A DNA stretch of 64,000 bases. Source: Bacteroides fragilis. Lineage in GTDB: Bacteria; Bacillota; Clostridia; Lachnospirales; Lachnospiraceae. Position 1 is the first letter of the stretch. The number at the start of each line of letters is the position of its first letter. Position numbers and translations under genes: made by a program. The stretch lies in NCBI GenBank assembly GCA_023664485.1, contig JAMPFK010000001.1:453888-517887 (forward strand), in the 5' to 3' direction. The notes beneath the pieces were generated by a model, which worked only from the letters and a program-made list of their open reading frames with translations, did not search any database and was not told the origin of the DNA. Positions 18,079 through 27,757 of the stretch are shown here, one piece after another.

Positions 18079-19248
18079 CTAAAGTAAAAGATAATACGTC
18101 ACCGGAAACAGCTTCTCCAGCACGCGGAAAAATGGCAGATATACCGCGAGGCGTATCCAGACCGGACAGCAGACGATGCCCGCCAGTGTCAAAAGCGGTA
18201 TCGCCGCCGCTATCGCCTCCTGCTTTTTCAACGCTACTCTGATTATACTACAATACAGGACAATTAGAAACTGATAAAAAATAAGAGCGCCCGCCTCTTT
18301 TCCAAAAGCAAGGAACAATCCCGCCGCTGTGCCGAAACCGCTTTGGTTCCAAAAGGCCGCCTGCCCCGTCAAAAACAGGGAAAACAGCGCTGCGGCGGAG
18401 GTACAGAGCGTGGGAATCCATACATTGACCATAGTGGTCACAACAGGCGGGGCGAACCGCACAAAACGCCTTTCCGCCCTGTCCTTCCAGTCCGTCAGCA
18501 GGCCGCAGAGACCGCTCAGGAAAATGCAGACCGCCAAAATTCCCCGCAACGGAAACTGCAATACCGCTCCCGTCTCTTTTTCCGGCATGATACCGCCGCT
18601 GTTCCCGTTCTCCCCATCGTATGCAAAATCAAAGGTACTGCCATCCAACAGATGCGTTTCATATGCCGCCCTGGCAAAAGAAACGATATCCGCCCGCGCG
18701 GCAGTTCCTTCCGCCGCAGCAAAAGCCCCGCTCCGGGCCACATAATCGCTGTATTTCTTTTCTGAATAAACCGTAAAGACCATGCTCGCGACTTTTTCCT
18801 TGACTATTTCGGTCATACTGGAAGAATCCGTGATGAAAACGGTGATGGTATCCCGCCACAGGCCCGTATCCAGCCCCTCCCACAGGCCCTTGCGCAGAAC
18901 AACGCCGCAGTCCAGCTCTCCTTTCGCTATCTCCCGCCGCATCCTCTCCGCATCCTCATAAAGCTGGAACTGCAGAATGCCTTCCTGCTCCTGCAGGGCA
19001 AAAAGAAACGCCTGCCGCATTTCGGCCTCCTCAGACCGGCCCGGTTCTTCCGCCTCACTCCGTTCTTCCATATCGCCCGGCTCCCCCGCCTCAAGCACAA
19101 GGCCGGCCGTCATTCCCCCGCTTTCCCCCTGTCCCAGACGGTCAACCCAAAGCGACACCACTGGCATAAACAACAGAAAAAGCAGAAATGCGGGTTTTTT
19201 CAGCGCCCGTTTCCCAAGAAGCCGGAACCAGATAAAATATATTTTCAT
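18079..19248 (-). CDS. ABC-2 type exporter permease
   Basis: A membrane protein of 389 residues. One helix lies near the N-terminus (about 17-33), followed by an extracytoplasmic domain of about 185 residues rich in Glu/Gly and Arg, and then five or six helices from about 230 to the end. That layout is typical of ABC-2 permeases (YhgE/DrrB-like). It is seven bases from the second permease and forms an exporter with it and the ATPase at 21957. Substrate is unknown. Confidence 0.8.
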   Translation of the reverse strand: MKIYFIWFRLLGKRALKKPAFLLFLLFMPVVSLWVDRLGQGESGGMTAGLVLEAGEPGDMEERSEAEEPGRSEEAEMRQAFLFALQEQEGILQFQLYEDAERMRREIAKGELDCGVVLRKGLWEGLDTGLWRDTITVFITDSSSMTEIVKEKVASMVFTVYSEKKYSDYVARSGAFAAAEGTAARADIVSFARAAYETHLLDGSTFDFAYDGENGNSGGIMPEKETGAVLQFPLRGILAVCIFLSGLCGLLTDWKDRAERRFVRFAPPVVTTMVNVWIPTLCTSAAALFSLFLTGQAAFWNQSGFGTAAGLFLAFGKEAGALIFYQFLIVLYCSIIRVALKKQEAIAAAIPLLTLAGIVCCPVWIRLAVYLPFFRVLEKLFPVTYYLLL

Positions 19249-19255
19249 ACGCCGC

Positions 19256-20479
19256 CTACACCTCCCCCGCCATCCGCAATCTGGCGGCTAAACAGGCGGC
19301 TCCCATAAAGAGAACCGTAAACAGGCAGAGAAGCCCCAATGTCCTTCCCCCGATAACGCCCGAATATAAACTGCCCGCCGCATCGATCATATAAGCGGCC
19401 GGCAGAAAGCTCCCGGCTCTCTGCACCGCTTCCGGCAAAAAAACGGAAGGCAGGAAGCCTCCCGCCAGATACTGCATCATGACCGCCAGAAAGAACAGAA
19501 GCAGAACCGCCGCCGTTCCGTTTCCCGCAAGCTGGAACACCAGAAAGATGAACGCCGAAGCGCAGAGCAGGATCAACAGGCATACTCCGGCCTGTGCCGC
19601 GCCGATTTCCGGCATCCAGTCCCCGTGTCCGGCCGCGGTCAGAACGCCTTCTGCGGCCAGCTGGAAAAAAAGGCCGCTGACGCCCATACTGCACAGACCG
19701 CACAGCCATTTTCCCAAACACTGCCCGCCCGCTCCGATGCCTTCCCTGACAAGCAGCCTCTGCAGAACGACGGCATCGGGCCGCATTACCGGATAGCACG
19801 CCATACCGAGCAGCAGCAGAAAAAAAACGGCGCCGGACGCGATACCGTACTGCCAGACGGACAAATTCCCCACGGCGGAAACCCTCTGCTCCCGGAACAA
19901 TGCCAGCCTGTCCAATGCAAAAGCCAGATTATAAGCGTCGATATCCGCCTCCAGGACCGCCAGCTGCTCCAACGCCCCATAAACCTTTGCGGTATCGTAA
20001 ATCCCGTAGATCTCCGCCTGCGCTACGCGGAGCATCTGCACGCCCGCATCCGTCAGCTCTCTGAGCAATGCCGATTCCATGCCCGCGTCTTCCGGAAAAA
20101 TGACCTGCACCGGCGCATTGCTTCCATCCATGATACCCTCCACCATGCCTTCCGGCAGAACAAGCGCAGCCGCGGCTTTTCCTTCCTGCAGCATGGCAAA
20201 GCCTTCCTCTTCCGGCACGATAAGAAACTGACAAAGCGCCGAAATGCTTTCCATGCCCTGTACATAATACAGCAGCAGATCCGTCAAAGGATTTTCTTCC
20301 TTTTCGATGACCGCAATCGTTATCCGGACAGCCGGAGCGTCCTGGTAAAAAAGCTTTGCCGCACCGAAAGCAATCATGCCGATAAGGACGAGGAGCAGGA
20401 ACGCTTCCACTAACATCACGGGCATCTGCCGGATTGTCTTTTTTAATTCCAGCTTCCATAAAAGGAAGGTTCTTTTCAT
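19256..20479 (-). CDS. ABC-2 type exporter permease
   Basis: A membrane protein of 407 residues with a first helix (about 20-42), a periplasm-like loop of about 165 residues, and five or six C-terminal helices (about 205-400). It is a paralogue in layout of the neighbour at 18079, suggesting a heterodimeric ABC-2 exporter. It starts 13 nt after the DUF6583-like gene and ends seven bases before the next permease, so all are likely one transcript. Substrate is unknown. Confidence 0.8.
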   Translation of the reverse strand: MKRTFLLWKLELKKTIRQMPVMLVEAFLLLVLIGMIAFGAAKLFYQDAPAVRITIAVIEKEENPLTDLLLYYVQGMESISALCQFLIVPEEEGFAMLQEGKAAAALVLPEGMVEGIMDGSNAPVQVIFPEDAGMESALLRELTDAGVQMLRVAQAEIYGIYDTAKVYGALEQLAVLEADIDAYNLAFALDRLALFREQRVSAVGNLSVWQYGIASGAVFFLLLLGMACYPVMRPDAVVLQRLLVREGIGAGGQCLGKWLCGLCSMGVSGLFFQLAAEGVLTAAGHGDWMPEIGAAQAGVCLLILLCASAFIFLVFQLAGNGTAAVLLLFFLAVMMQYLAGGFLPSVFLPEAVQRAGSFLPAAYMIDAAGSLYSGVIGGRTLGLLCLFTVLFMGAACLAARLRMAGEV

Positions 20480-20492
20480 CCCCGCTCCTCCT

Positions 20493-21863
20493 CTACCTGA
20501 ATATCGAATACGCTTTCAGCCATCTCCCGACTTTCTGCATCACCTGCCGCACCAGACTCTGATATTCCTCTTCCGTTATCTCAAAAAGCCGGATGTTTTC
20601 TCCCGCAGGCGGTCCAATCTCTTCCCGCAGCGGTTCCAGCACCGCCTCACCGGTCAGTTTACAGGTTCCAAATCTATCAACTGAAACGGTCAATCCCTGA
20701 AGGCCAGCCGTAACACTCGTGTCATTTTCGTTATAAAGAAGCTCCGCGCACAGCCGCATCTCTATTTTATCCTCTGCGCCGTCCCCGCCGCCGAATACCG
20801 CCAGAAGCCGTTCGTCCAGTCCCAGCGCCGCCAGGGGAAACGCCGTTTCCGCACTGACAACAATGTCATCGATATGCCTGCCCTCTCCCAGGAAGCAAAC
20901 GCTTCCGATCGTCTCCATTTCGATATTCTGTTCTTCTTTTTCCACAGATAAGATGAACGGCTCTTCTAATGAAATCCGGACGATCCGGTCATTCTTCTCT
21001 TCTACCGCAATGAGCACTACGATATCCCGTGCGATTTCCGCCCGTCCTTCCCCCAATTTCCAGCTGTCCGCAATCCCTTTACGGCCGCCCGTACCGGCGG
21101 AAAACGTCTCCAGCCATTCCTCTATCCCATGATTTACCCAATCCCCCGCTATTGTCAGACGGTATTGACTGCATCGGTACTGCCTGTCGTCTTTCTCCGG
21201 GATCTCGACATCTGTCGGATCTTCCAGTTTTTCTATATGGATTTCCTCCTGCCAGTCCTCTAAATACTGCGGCCAGGGAAACGGCTTTCTTGCCGGAAAC
21301 AAATCGATGGAGAAAGCGCAGTCTTCCAAAGCGCCGAATTTTTCCGCGAGCAGGGATGCGTTATACTGTAAATCGATCCGCTCCGCGTCAAATACGAAAT
21401 TCTGCTCCAGAAAACCGGGAAATGCCATCGACAGCAATTTATCCTCCCCATACAGATTCCATTTCACCAGCTTATGATTCATCACGCTGAACTCGGTACT
21501 GGCTTCCATTTTCCGCGCGCCGGCATCCCGCCGCAGCATCGTATCGATGCCGAGCGTAAACGGAAGTTCCCCGCCGCTCAAATTACAGACCGTCGTCAGC
21601 TTTATCCGATCAAGGCCGTCCGCCGTCCCGTTCCCGACGGCCGCTTCCCATAATACCTGCCGTTCCTGTATTTCTTCCGATAAATTCCGCAATGCTCTTA
21701 AAAGCGCCCTTTCCTCCGTAAAATACCATTTGGCAAAAATGACGCCTGCCGCCGTCAGCACGACCAAAAGAGCTGCCAGAATACCCGCCGCGATTTTCCA
21801 TTTTCGGCCCCGGCGCTTCTTCTCTTCTATTTCCGGAATCTGAATTTCTCCCAGCTGTTCCAT
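20493..21863 (-). CDS. DUF6583-like single-pass membrane protein
   Basis: A protein of 456 residues. I start at MEQLGEIQIPE because the ATG four codons upstream sits directly on the AAAGGA ribosome site. A short cytoplasmic tail with KKRRGRK is followed by one helix (about 27-48) and a large extracytoplasmic domain that alternates strands and acidic loops. The pattern fits DUF6583-type proteins found with ABC-2 exporters in Lachnospiraceae. It lies between the ATPase and the permeases and may be an accessory subunit. The family name is tentative. Confidence 0.6.
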   Translation of the reverse strand: MEQLGEIQIPEIEEKKRRGRKWKIAAGILAALLVVLTAAGVIFAKWYFTEERALLRALRNLSEEIQERQVLWEAAVGNGTADGLDRIKLTTVCNLSGGELPFTLGIDTMLRRDAGARKMEASTEFSVMNHKLVKWNLYGEDKLLSMAFPGFLEQNFVFDAERIDLQYNASLLAEKFGALEDCAFSIDLFPARKPFPWPQYLEDWQEEIHIEKLEDPTDVEIPEKDDRQYRCSQYRLTIAGDWVNHGIEEWLETFSAGTGGRKGIADSWKLGEGRAEIARDIVVLIAVEEKNDRIVRISLEEPFILSVEKEEQNIEMETIGSVCFLGEGRHIDDIVVSAETAFPLAALGLDERLLAVFGGGDGAEDKIEMRLCAELLYNENDTSVTAGLQGLTVSVDRFGTCKLTGEAVLEPLREEIGPPAGENIRLFEITEEEYQSLVRQVMQKVGRWLKAYSIFR

Positions 21864-21956
21864 GGAACTGACCATTCCTTTCTAAATTTTTTCCATCTCT
21901 TTCTTCTTAATCCCATTATGCCATTCTGTATTGTCTGTATTTTCCGCGTTCTTTAA

Positions 21957-22631
21957 TCAAAACTGCGCGGCCAGTTCTTTTCCCCGCAGCATTCTGTCAA
22001 CCTCGTTCAGTTTTCCATCCTTCATCACATACAGCCTGCCGCATAACGACAGTTCGGTCTGTTCGTGCGTTGTAATCACGACCGTTCCTTTTCGCGCCAG
22101 ATAAATCTGAAGGTAACGGCCGATATCTTCTTTGCAGACCAGATCGAGGGCCGCGCCCGGTTCATCCAGAATGAGAACGGGCGGCATCCCTGACAGGGCG
22201 ATGCCGATGCTGACTCTTTTTTTCATCCCGCCGGAAAGTTTCGATACGGGCATTTTCAAAAATGCGGGGATTCCGAGTATCTGTAAAAAGCCTTCCTCCA
22301 GCTCTTTTTTAAGTTCCTCTTTATCGGGATACCAGAGCCTTAAATTATCATAGACGGTAAGCTCCGGCATCAGCGGATCTTCCTGCGGCACATAACCTGT
22401 CATCTTCTGAAAAACAACGCGGTTGCGGAGCGCATCCTTCCCATAATAAAAAAGCGTTCCCGATAACGGTTTCTGCACTCCGGCCATAATGGAAAGCAGG
22501 GTGGATTTGCCGCACCCGTTCGGGCCGACGATCCCGATGCACTCGCCGCGTTCGGCATACAGCGAAACACCCTGCAGCACCTTCTTTTTCCCATATGCGC
22601 TCGTAAGATTTTCCATTTCTATCATTTTCAT
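21957..22631 (-). CDS. ABC exporter ATP-binding protein
   Basis: An ATPase of 224 residues when started at MKMIEMENLTS; a longer frame to 22667 adds an unsupported 12. Walker A is GPNGCGKST (near residue 35), the signature is LSGGMKKRVSIG, Walker B is PVLILDEP and the switch His is in ITTHEQTE. The length fits a single ABC-2 partner ATPase. It leads the operon continuing into the DUF6583-like protein and the two permeases, 93 nt downstream. The cargo is unknown. Confidence 0.92.
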   Translation of the reverse strand: MKMIEMENLTSAYGKKKVLQGVSLYAERGECIGIVGPNGCGKSTLLSIMAGVQKPLSGTLFYYGKDALRNRVVFQKMTGYVPQEDPLMPELTVYDNLRLWYPDKEELKKELEEGFLQILGIPAFLKMPVSKLSGGMKKRVSIGIALSGMPPVLILDEPGAALDLVCKEDIGRYLQIYLARKGTVVITTHEQTELSLCGRLYVMKDGKLNEVDRMLRGKELAAQF

Positions 22632-22686
22632 AACAATAACGACGCCCTTTCCAACTCTGCGAAACATGCGCCGCCGGGCGCATACA

Positions 22687-22719
22687 GAAAACAGACAGCA
22701 GTATCTGTCCGCTGTCTGT
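22687..22719 (-). terminator. Terminator of the butyrate operon
   Basis: On the minus strand ACAGACAGC and GCTGTCTGT flank an 11-nt loop, followed by TTTTCTG. It lies 22 nt after the etfA stop. Confidence 0.8.
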
Positions 22720-22741
22720 CACTTTTGGTTATCTTCTGAAA

Positions 22742-23785
22742 TTACTTCGCGGCGATTTCCGCTTTCAGGCTTTCTGTCAGCTTTGGAACGATCTTATTCA
22801 GGTCGCCTACGATACCATAATCTGCCACATCAAAAATCGGCGCATCCGCGTCTTTATTGATCGCGATAATGATATCGGACTCTTCCATACCTGCCACATG
22901 CTGAATCGCTCCCGAAATACCGATTGCAAAATATACGTTCGGACGAACGGTTTTGCCTGTCTGACCGACCTGTAAATCCTTCGGCTTCCAGCCGGAGTCA
23001 ACGACCGCACGGGAACAGCTTACCGTACCGCCCAGCACTTCTGCCAGTTCTTCCAGAATCTTGAAGTTCTCAGGACTGCCGACGCCGCGGCCGCCGGATA
23101 CGAGAATCTTGGCATCCATGATATCCACGGTATCCGTTACCGCTTTTACGACATCCAGAATTTCCACATATTTGTTATTCGGCGTAAATCCCGGATTGAA
23201 CTCTTCCACAACCGCTTTTGCGCCCTTGATCGGCTCGATCTTCTGCATAACGCCCGCACGGACGGTCGCCATCTGCGGACGGTTATCCGGGCAGGCAATC
23301 GTTGCGATCGTATTGCCGCCGAACGCCGGACGGGTCATTAACAACTGCTTGTGCTTCTGCTCCTGTCCCGGAATCGGCTGTAACGGGAAATCGCCGATTT
23401 CCAGAACGGTACAGTCTGCGGTAAGGCCGGTCGCCACTCTTGCGGAAACTCTCGGACCCAAATCACGGCCGATCGCGGTCGCGCCGACCAGTACAATTTC
23501 CGGTTTATACTCGTTAATAACGGATGCCAGCGCATGCGCATAGGGTTCTGTTCTGTAAACCTTCAATTCGGGATCATCGACAACGATGACCTTATCCGCG
23601 CCATACTCCGCCAGCTTATCCGCCAGCTCTTTTACGCCTGAACCCAAAAGAACTGCCGTTACATCCGTATCCAAATCTTTTGCAAGGTCTTTTGCTTTGC
23701 CAAGTAATTCAAATGCAATGCTGCTGATTTCATTGTCTACCTGCTGCGCAAAGACATATACTCCCTTGTATTCTTCTAAACTCAT
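22742..23785 (-). CDS. etfA: Electron transfer flavoprotein subunit alpha
   Basis: A protein of 347 residues begun at MSLEEYKGVYVF, with TGGAGG upstream. It has the N-terminal ETF fold and the C-terminal FAD domain with SGGRGVGSPENF (near residue 216), GASRAVVDSGW-like (here SCSRAVVDSGWKP) and QVGQTGKTVRPN. With EtfB and butyryl-CoA dehydrogenase it forms the complex that reduces crotonyl-CoA and bifurcates electrons to ferredoxin. It is the last gene of the operon; the gap before it (196 nt) carries two hairpin repeats. Confidence 0.95.
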   Translation of the reverse strand: MSLEEYKGVYVFAQQVDNEISSIAFELLGKAKDLAKDLDTDVTAVLLGSGVKELADKLAEYGADKVIVVDDPELKVYRTEPYAHALASVINEYKPEIVLVGATAIGRDLGPRVSARVATGLTADCTVLEIGDFPLQPIPGQEQKHKQLLMTRPAFGGNTIATIACPDNRPQMATVRAGVMQKIEPIKGAKAVVEEFNPGFTPNNKYVEILDVVKAVTDTVDIMDAKILVSGGRGVGSPENFKILEELAEVLGGTVSCSRAVVDSGWKPKDLQVGQTGKTVRPNVYFAIGISGAIQHVAGMEESDIIIAINKDADAPIFDVADYGIVGDLNKIVPKLTESLKAEIAAK

Positions 23786-23808
23786 CGTAATCCTCCATTC
23801 TTGCTTAG

Positions 23809-23862
23809 CCTGCGAATTTGGGCGCAAGCACAAATTTGCCTGTGAAAAATTTATTTTTCACA
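23809..23862 (-). repeat. Two-hairpin intercistronic element (type B)
   Basis: Read on the minus strand: an A/T hairpin (TGTGAAAAAT / ATTTTTCACA), then GGCAAATTTGTGC / GCGCCCAAATTCGC, then the etfA ribosome site. The same order appears at 27703-27757 and 60556-60644. Confidence 0.6.
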
Positions 23863-23897
23863 GTATATCCGCCATTCTTATATATGTCTATTCCTCA

Positions 23898-23971
23898 GGC
23901 TGCAGGTCTGCAGCCGTCGGACACAAACTGTTACGCAAACCGGACAAGTCCGGTTAAAATGCAATTTTCAA
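23898..23971 (-). repeat. Second hairpin group in the etfB-etfA gap (type B-like)
   Basis: Minus strand: TTGAAAAT / ATTTTAA, then the palindrome CCGGACTTGTCCGG, then GGCTGCAGACCTGCAGCC. It starts 10 nt after the etfB stop. The first hairpin and the GTTTGTGTC stretch resemble the thl-crt element. Confidence 0.5.
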
Positions 23972-23981
23972 GCTGCGCATC

Positions 23982-24764
23982 TTAAATTACATGTTTTACT
24001 TTTAATTTGTCAACGATATAGCTTACCGATTCATCAGGATCGAGTACGACCTTTTCACCCGCTCCTTTTCTTACCTTATCGGAAGCCCTGGCGATCTTGG
24101 TCGGCGAACCTTTCAGACCGATATTGGAATCATCGACATCCTTCAAATCGGCTCTGCCCCATACGGTAATCTCTTTCTGATATGCGTCAAAGATTCCGCC
24201 GGGCGTCATATAACGGGGCACGTTCAATTCGGAAAGCGCTGTGATCAGACAGGGCATTTTCGCTTTTAAAACATGATATCTGTCCTCGTACTGACGCTCA
24301 ACGATCACGCTGTCGCCATCGATCCTGATATTCTGCGCATAAGAAATAACGGGAATGTCGAGATGTTCTGAAATCTGCGGACCTACCTGTGCGGTATCGC
24401 CATCGATAGCCTGACGGCCTGTAATGATGAGATCATAGTCCAGATTTCTGAGCGCGCCCGCGATCGTCGTGGAAGTTGCCCATGTATCGGCTCCGCCAAG
24501 CACTCTGTCCGTTACGAGAATACCATTGTCAGCGCCCATCGCCATCGCTTCGCGAAGCACTTCTTCCGCTTTCGGAAGGCCCATCGTTACGACCGTAACT
24601 TCCGCGCCATATTCATCTTTTAATCTCAGTGCCGCTTCCAGACCCGCTTTGTCATCAGGATTCATGATCGCAAGCATAGCACCTCTGTCTAACGTACCGT
24701 CCGGATTGAACTTCACGCCACCCTTTGTATCAGGTACCTGTTTAATACAAACAACGATTTTCAT
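23982..24764 (-). CDS. etfB: Electron transfer flavoprotein subunit beta
   Basis: A protein of 260 residues with GGAG before the ATG. It begins MKIVVCIKQVPDTKGGVKF and has the ETF-beta signature region DLIITGRQAIDGDTAQVGP (about residues 115-133), which shapes the nucleotide/FAD site. It pairs with EtfA to take electrons from NADH and pass them to butyryl-CoA dehydrogenase and ferredoxin. It lies 28 nt after bcd. Confidence 0.95.
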   Translation of the reverse strand: MKIVVCIKQVPDTKGGVKFNPDGTLDRGAMLAIMNPDDKAGLEAALRLKDEYGAEVTVVTMGLPKAEEVLREAMAMGADNGILVTDRVLGGADTWATSTTIAGALRNLDYDLIITGRQAIDGDTAQVGPQISEHLDIPVISYAQNIRIDGDSVIVERQYEDRYHVLKAKMPCLITALSELNVPRYMTPGGIFDAYQKEITVWGRADLKDVDDSNIGLKGSPTKIARASDKVRKGAGEKVVLDPDESVSYIVDKLKVKHVI

Positions 24765-24792
24765 CGATTCTATCTCCTTTTCTTAAAATTGG

Positions 24793-25959
24793 TTATTTCA
24801 AAAGACTGCCGGAAATGACCATACGCTGAACTTCACTGGTTCCTTCATAGATTTCCGTAATCTTGGCATCGCGCATCATACGCTCTACATCGTATTCTTT
24901 GATGTAACCATAGCCGCCGTGTAACTGAACGGCCTTCGTCGTCACTTCCATAGCAACCTCCGCCGCGTATAATTTTGCCATAGCCGCCTCTACGGAATAG
25001 GAAACCTTAGGGTTCTTCGCAAATTCTGCTTTTTTCATAGCCGCTTTGTATACTAACATCTGCGCCGCCTGTACCTTGGTAGCCATGTCGGCCAGCTGGA
25101 ACTGTGTATTCTGGAATGCGCCGATCGTTTTGCCAAACTGCTTTCTTTCTTTTACATAGCTGATAGTCGTCTCCAGCGCGCCTTCCGCCAGACCAAGAGC
25201 CTGTGCCGCGATACCGATACGGCCTCCGTCCAATGTGTGCATTGCGATTGCAAAGCCTTTTCCCTTCTGCCCTAATAAATTTTCTTTCGGGATACGGCAG
25301 TCTGTAAAAATAAGCTCATAAGTAGAAGAACCGCAGATACCCATCTTATTTTCCTTCGTTCCGAAAGAAAAGCCGGGCGTGCCTTTTTCTACGATGAACG
25401 CAGAGATTTCTTTGGTCGTCCTGCCGCGTTTTTCAACGGTACCTGTAATCGCGATAATGATATAAACGTCCGCTTCCTTACCGTTCGTAATGAAACACTT
25501 GGAGCCGTTCAGCACCCACTCGTCGCCGTCTAAAACAGCCTTCGTCTGCTGGCCCTGCGCATCCGTACCCGCGCCGGGTTCTGTTAAACCGAAAGCGCCC
25601 AGTTTTTCGCCCTTTGCAAGAGGAACGAGGTATTTCTGCTTCTGCTCTTCCGTACCGTATGTCTGAATCGGGTCGCAGCACAGAGAGGTATGCGCCGATA
25701 CGATAACGCCTGTCGTACCGCAGACCTTGGAAAGCTCCTCTACGCAGATCGTATAGGTCAACGGATCACAGCCCTGTCCGCCGTACTCTTTGGGCACAGG
25801 GATTCCAAGAAAACCTGATTTTGCCATTTTGTCAACCGTCTCTCTCGGAAAACGATGATTCTCGTCAATCTCCTGCGCGAGAGGCTTTGCTTCTTTTTCG
25901 GCGAATTCTTTGAAAAGAGTTCTCGCCATTTCATGCTCTTTGCTTAACGTAAAATCCAT
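24793..25959 (-). CDS. bcd: Butyryl-CoA dehydrogenase (acyl-CoA dehydrogenase)
   Basis: An enzyme of 388 residues, normal for short-chain acyl-CoA dehydrogenases. It has the FAD/substrate motif FGLTEPGAGTDAQGQ (about 125-140), the CFITNG strand, and the catalytic base Glu372 in EIYEGTSEVQR near the C-terminus. With EtfAB it reduces crotonyl-CoA to butyryl-CoA. Placement between hbd and etfB supports this over a catabolic acyl-CoA dehydrogenase. Confidence 0.95.
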   Translation of the reverse strand: MDFTLSKEHEMARTLFKEFAEKEAKPLAQEIDENHRFPRETVDKMAKSGFLGIPVPKEYGGQGCDPLTYTICVEELSKVCGTTGVIVSAHTSLCCDPIQTYGTEEQKQKYLVPLAKGEKLGAFGLTEPGAGTDAQGQQTKAVLDGDEWVLNGSKCFITNGKEADVYIIIAITGTVEKRGRTTKEISAFIVEKGTPGFSFGTKENKMGICGSSTYELIFTDCRIPKENLLGQKGKGFAIAMHTLDGGRIGIAAQALGLAEGALETTISYVKERKQFGKTIGAFQNTQFQLADMATKVQAAQMLVYKAAMKKAEFAKNPKVSYSVEAAMAKLYAAEVAMEVTTKAVQLHGGYGYIKEYDVERMMRDAKITEIYEGTSEVQRMVISGSLLK

Positions 25960-26011
25960 GATTTTTTATTCCTCCATAAATATTTTAATGGTCTGTCTGT
26001 TCCCGGTCTGC

Positions 26012-26851
26012 CTATCTCGAATAATCGTAAAATCCTTTTCCTGTCTTACAGCCTAATTTGCCCGCGCGTACCATTTTCCGGAGAAGCGGAGCGGGACGGT
26101 ATTTCGGATCGCCTGTCTCTGCATAGATAACTTCCATAATCGCAAGCACGATATCAAGTCCTACATAATCGCCCAACTGCAGCGGTCCCATCGGATGGTT
26201 CGCGCCAAGCCGCATAGCCGCATCGATATCTTCTACGCTCGCAACGCCTGCTTCGAGCACACAGATACCTTCGTTGATCATCGGAATGAGGATTCTGTTT
26301 ACGACAAACCCTGCCGCCTCGTTTACTTCGACAGGCGTCTTGCCGATTTCTTCCGCAATCGCTTTTACCTTGTCAAATACTTCGTCGGTCGTATTCTCGC
26401 CGCGGATGATCTCAACTAACTTCATGACAGGCGCCGGATTGAAAAAATGCATACCGATCACGGGTCTGTCGATTCCCGCTCCGATTTCCGTGATGGAAAG
26501 GGAGGATGTATTGGTCGCGAAAATACAGTCAGCCTTGCAGATGTCCTGTAATTCCTTAAAGGTCTGTTTCTTAATATCCATTACTTCGAGAGCCGCCTCA
26601 ACGATCAGATCGCAGTCCGTACAGATCGTCTTAACGCCCGTTGTGATTTTCGCCAAAACCCTGTCGGCATCTTCCTGTGACATCTTGCCTTTTGCGATGC
26701 GCTTTTCAAAACCTTTGGCGATCTTATTTTTGCCGTTTGCGGCAAATTCTTCGTTGATATCGCAAAGGAAAACCTCGTACCCCTCCGTCTGGGCAAAAGC
26801 CTGTGCGATACCGGAACCCATTGTGCCCGCGCCGATAATACCTACTTTCAT
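26012..26851 (-). CDS. hbd: 3-hydroxybutyryl-CoA dehydrogenase
   Basis: An enzyme of 279 residues. The NAD-binding motif is [14 protein letters not shown] at the N-terminus; the catalytic His is in [11 protein letters not shown] (near 138), followed by the family signature in [18 protein letters not shown]. It reduces acetoacetyl-CoA to 3-hydroxybutyryl-CoA in butyrate formation. It lies 40 nt after crt and 52 nt before bcd. Confidence 0.96.
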   Translation of the reverse strand: MKVGIIGAGTMGSGIAQAFAQTEGYEVFLCDINEEFAANGKNKIAKGFEKRIAKGKMSQEDADRVLAKITTGVKTICTDCDLIVEAALEVMDIKKQTFKELQDICKADCIFATNTSSLSITEIGAGIDRPVIGMHFFNPAPVMKLVEIIRGENTTDEVFDKVKAIAEEIGKTPVEVNEAAGFVVNRILIPMINEGICVLEAGVASVEDIDAAMRLGANHPMGPLQLGDYVGLDIVLAIMEVIYAETGDPKYRPAPLLRKMVRAGKLGCKTGKGFYDYSR

Positions 26852-26891
26852 GGAAAAACCCTCCTGTATTATATATATTTTATTTTTGTGT

Positions 26892-27677
26892 CTAACAATT
26901 TTTAAACGGCTCTTTTACCTTTTCCTTATTCTTATCCAGGAAAAATGCCATGCCGTATTTCTGATCCTCTGTCTCGAAGCAGTCGCCGAACAGCTTTTCC
27001 TCGATTACGATCGCATCGTCCATGCAAGCCTCCAGACCGTCGTTAATCGCTTTCTTGCAGTTGCGTACCGCAATCGGTGCGTTCTTCGCGATGCCGGCCG
27101 CCATCTTCTCCGCTGCAGCCATCAGCTCTTCCTGCGGATAAACAGCGTTTACGAGGCCGATTCTCAGGGCTTCGTCCGCCTTGATATTTCTCGCGGTATA
27201 GATCATCTGTTTTGCCATGCCCGGACCGACCAGTCTCGCGAGCCTCTGCGTGCCGCCGAAACCAGGGGTAATGCCGAGGCCTGCTTCCGGCTGTCCGAAT
27301 ACCGCGTTGTCGGAACAGATCCGGATATCGCAGCTCATGGAAATCTCACAGCCGCCGCCGAGTGCGAAGCCGTTCACCGCCGCAATGACGGGAATCGGGA
27401 AAACTTCCAGCTTACGGAAAACGTCATTTCCCTTTTTACCGAACGCTTCTCCCTCCGCCTTCGTTAATGTGCTCATCTCTCCGATATCCGCGCCCGCTAC
27501 GAAGGATTTCTGTCCTGCGCCTGTTAAAATAAGGCATCTTACGTTATCCAGATCGACCGCGTCCAGCGTCTTGTCCAATTCTTCGAGAACTGCAGAATTC
27601 AAGGCGTTCAATGCTTTTTCACGGCTGATGGTAATGATGCCGACCTGGCCTTTCACCTCATATAATACATATTCCAT
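26892..27677 (-). CDS. crt: Crotonase (3-hydroxybutyryl-CoA dehydratase)
   Basis: An enzyme of 261 residues started at [10 protein letters not shown]; an upstream in-frame start would run through the ribosome site. It has the enoyl-CoA hydratase fold with the oxyanion segments [11 protein letters not shown] and [11 protein letters not shown], and the catalytic Glu region of [18 protein letters not shown]. It dehydrates 3-hydroxybutyryl-CoA to crotonyl-CoA. It is separated from thl by the hairpin element at 27703-27757. Confidence 0.95.
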   Translation of the reverse strand: MEYVLYEVKGQVGIITISREKALNALNSAVLEELDKTLDAVDLDNVRCLILTGAGQKSFVAGADIGEMSTLTKAEGEAFGKKGNDVFRKLEVFPIPVIAAVNGFALGGGCEISMSCDIRICSDNAVFGQPEAGLGITPGFGGTQRLARLVGPGMAKQMIYTARNIKADEALRIGLVNAVYPQEELMAAAEKMAAGIAKNAPIAVRNCKKAINDGLEACMDDAIVIEEKLFGDCFETEDQKYGMAFFLDKNKEKVKEPFKNC

Positions 27678-27702
27678 TCTATAACCATGCTCCTTTCTCA
27701 AT

Positions 27703-27757
27703 CTGCGAGTTTAGCGTCAGACACAAACCCGCGGCTGAAAATTTCTGATTTTCAACC
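27703..27757 (-). repeat. Two-hairpin intercistronic element (type B)
   Basis: It begins at the base after the thl TAA. Minus strand: GGTTGAAAAT / ATTTTCAGCC, then GCGGGTTTGTGTC / GACGCTAAACTCGC. The crt ribosome site follows at once. Confidence 0.6.

Noticed and set aside
26274..27467. Plus-strand frame of 397 codons across hbd and crt
   Set aside because: It spans two well-supported butyrate genes on the other strand and has no start signal.
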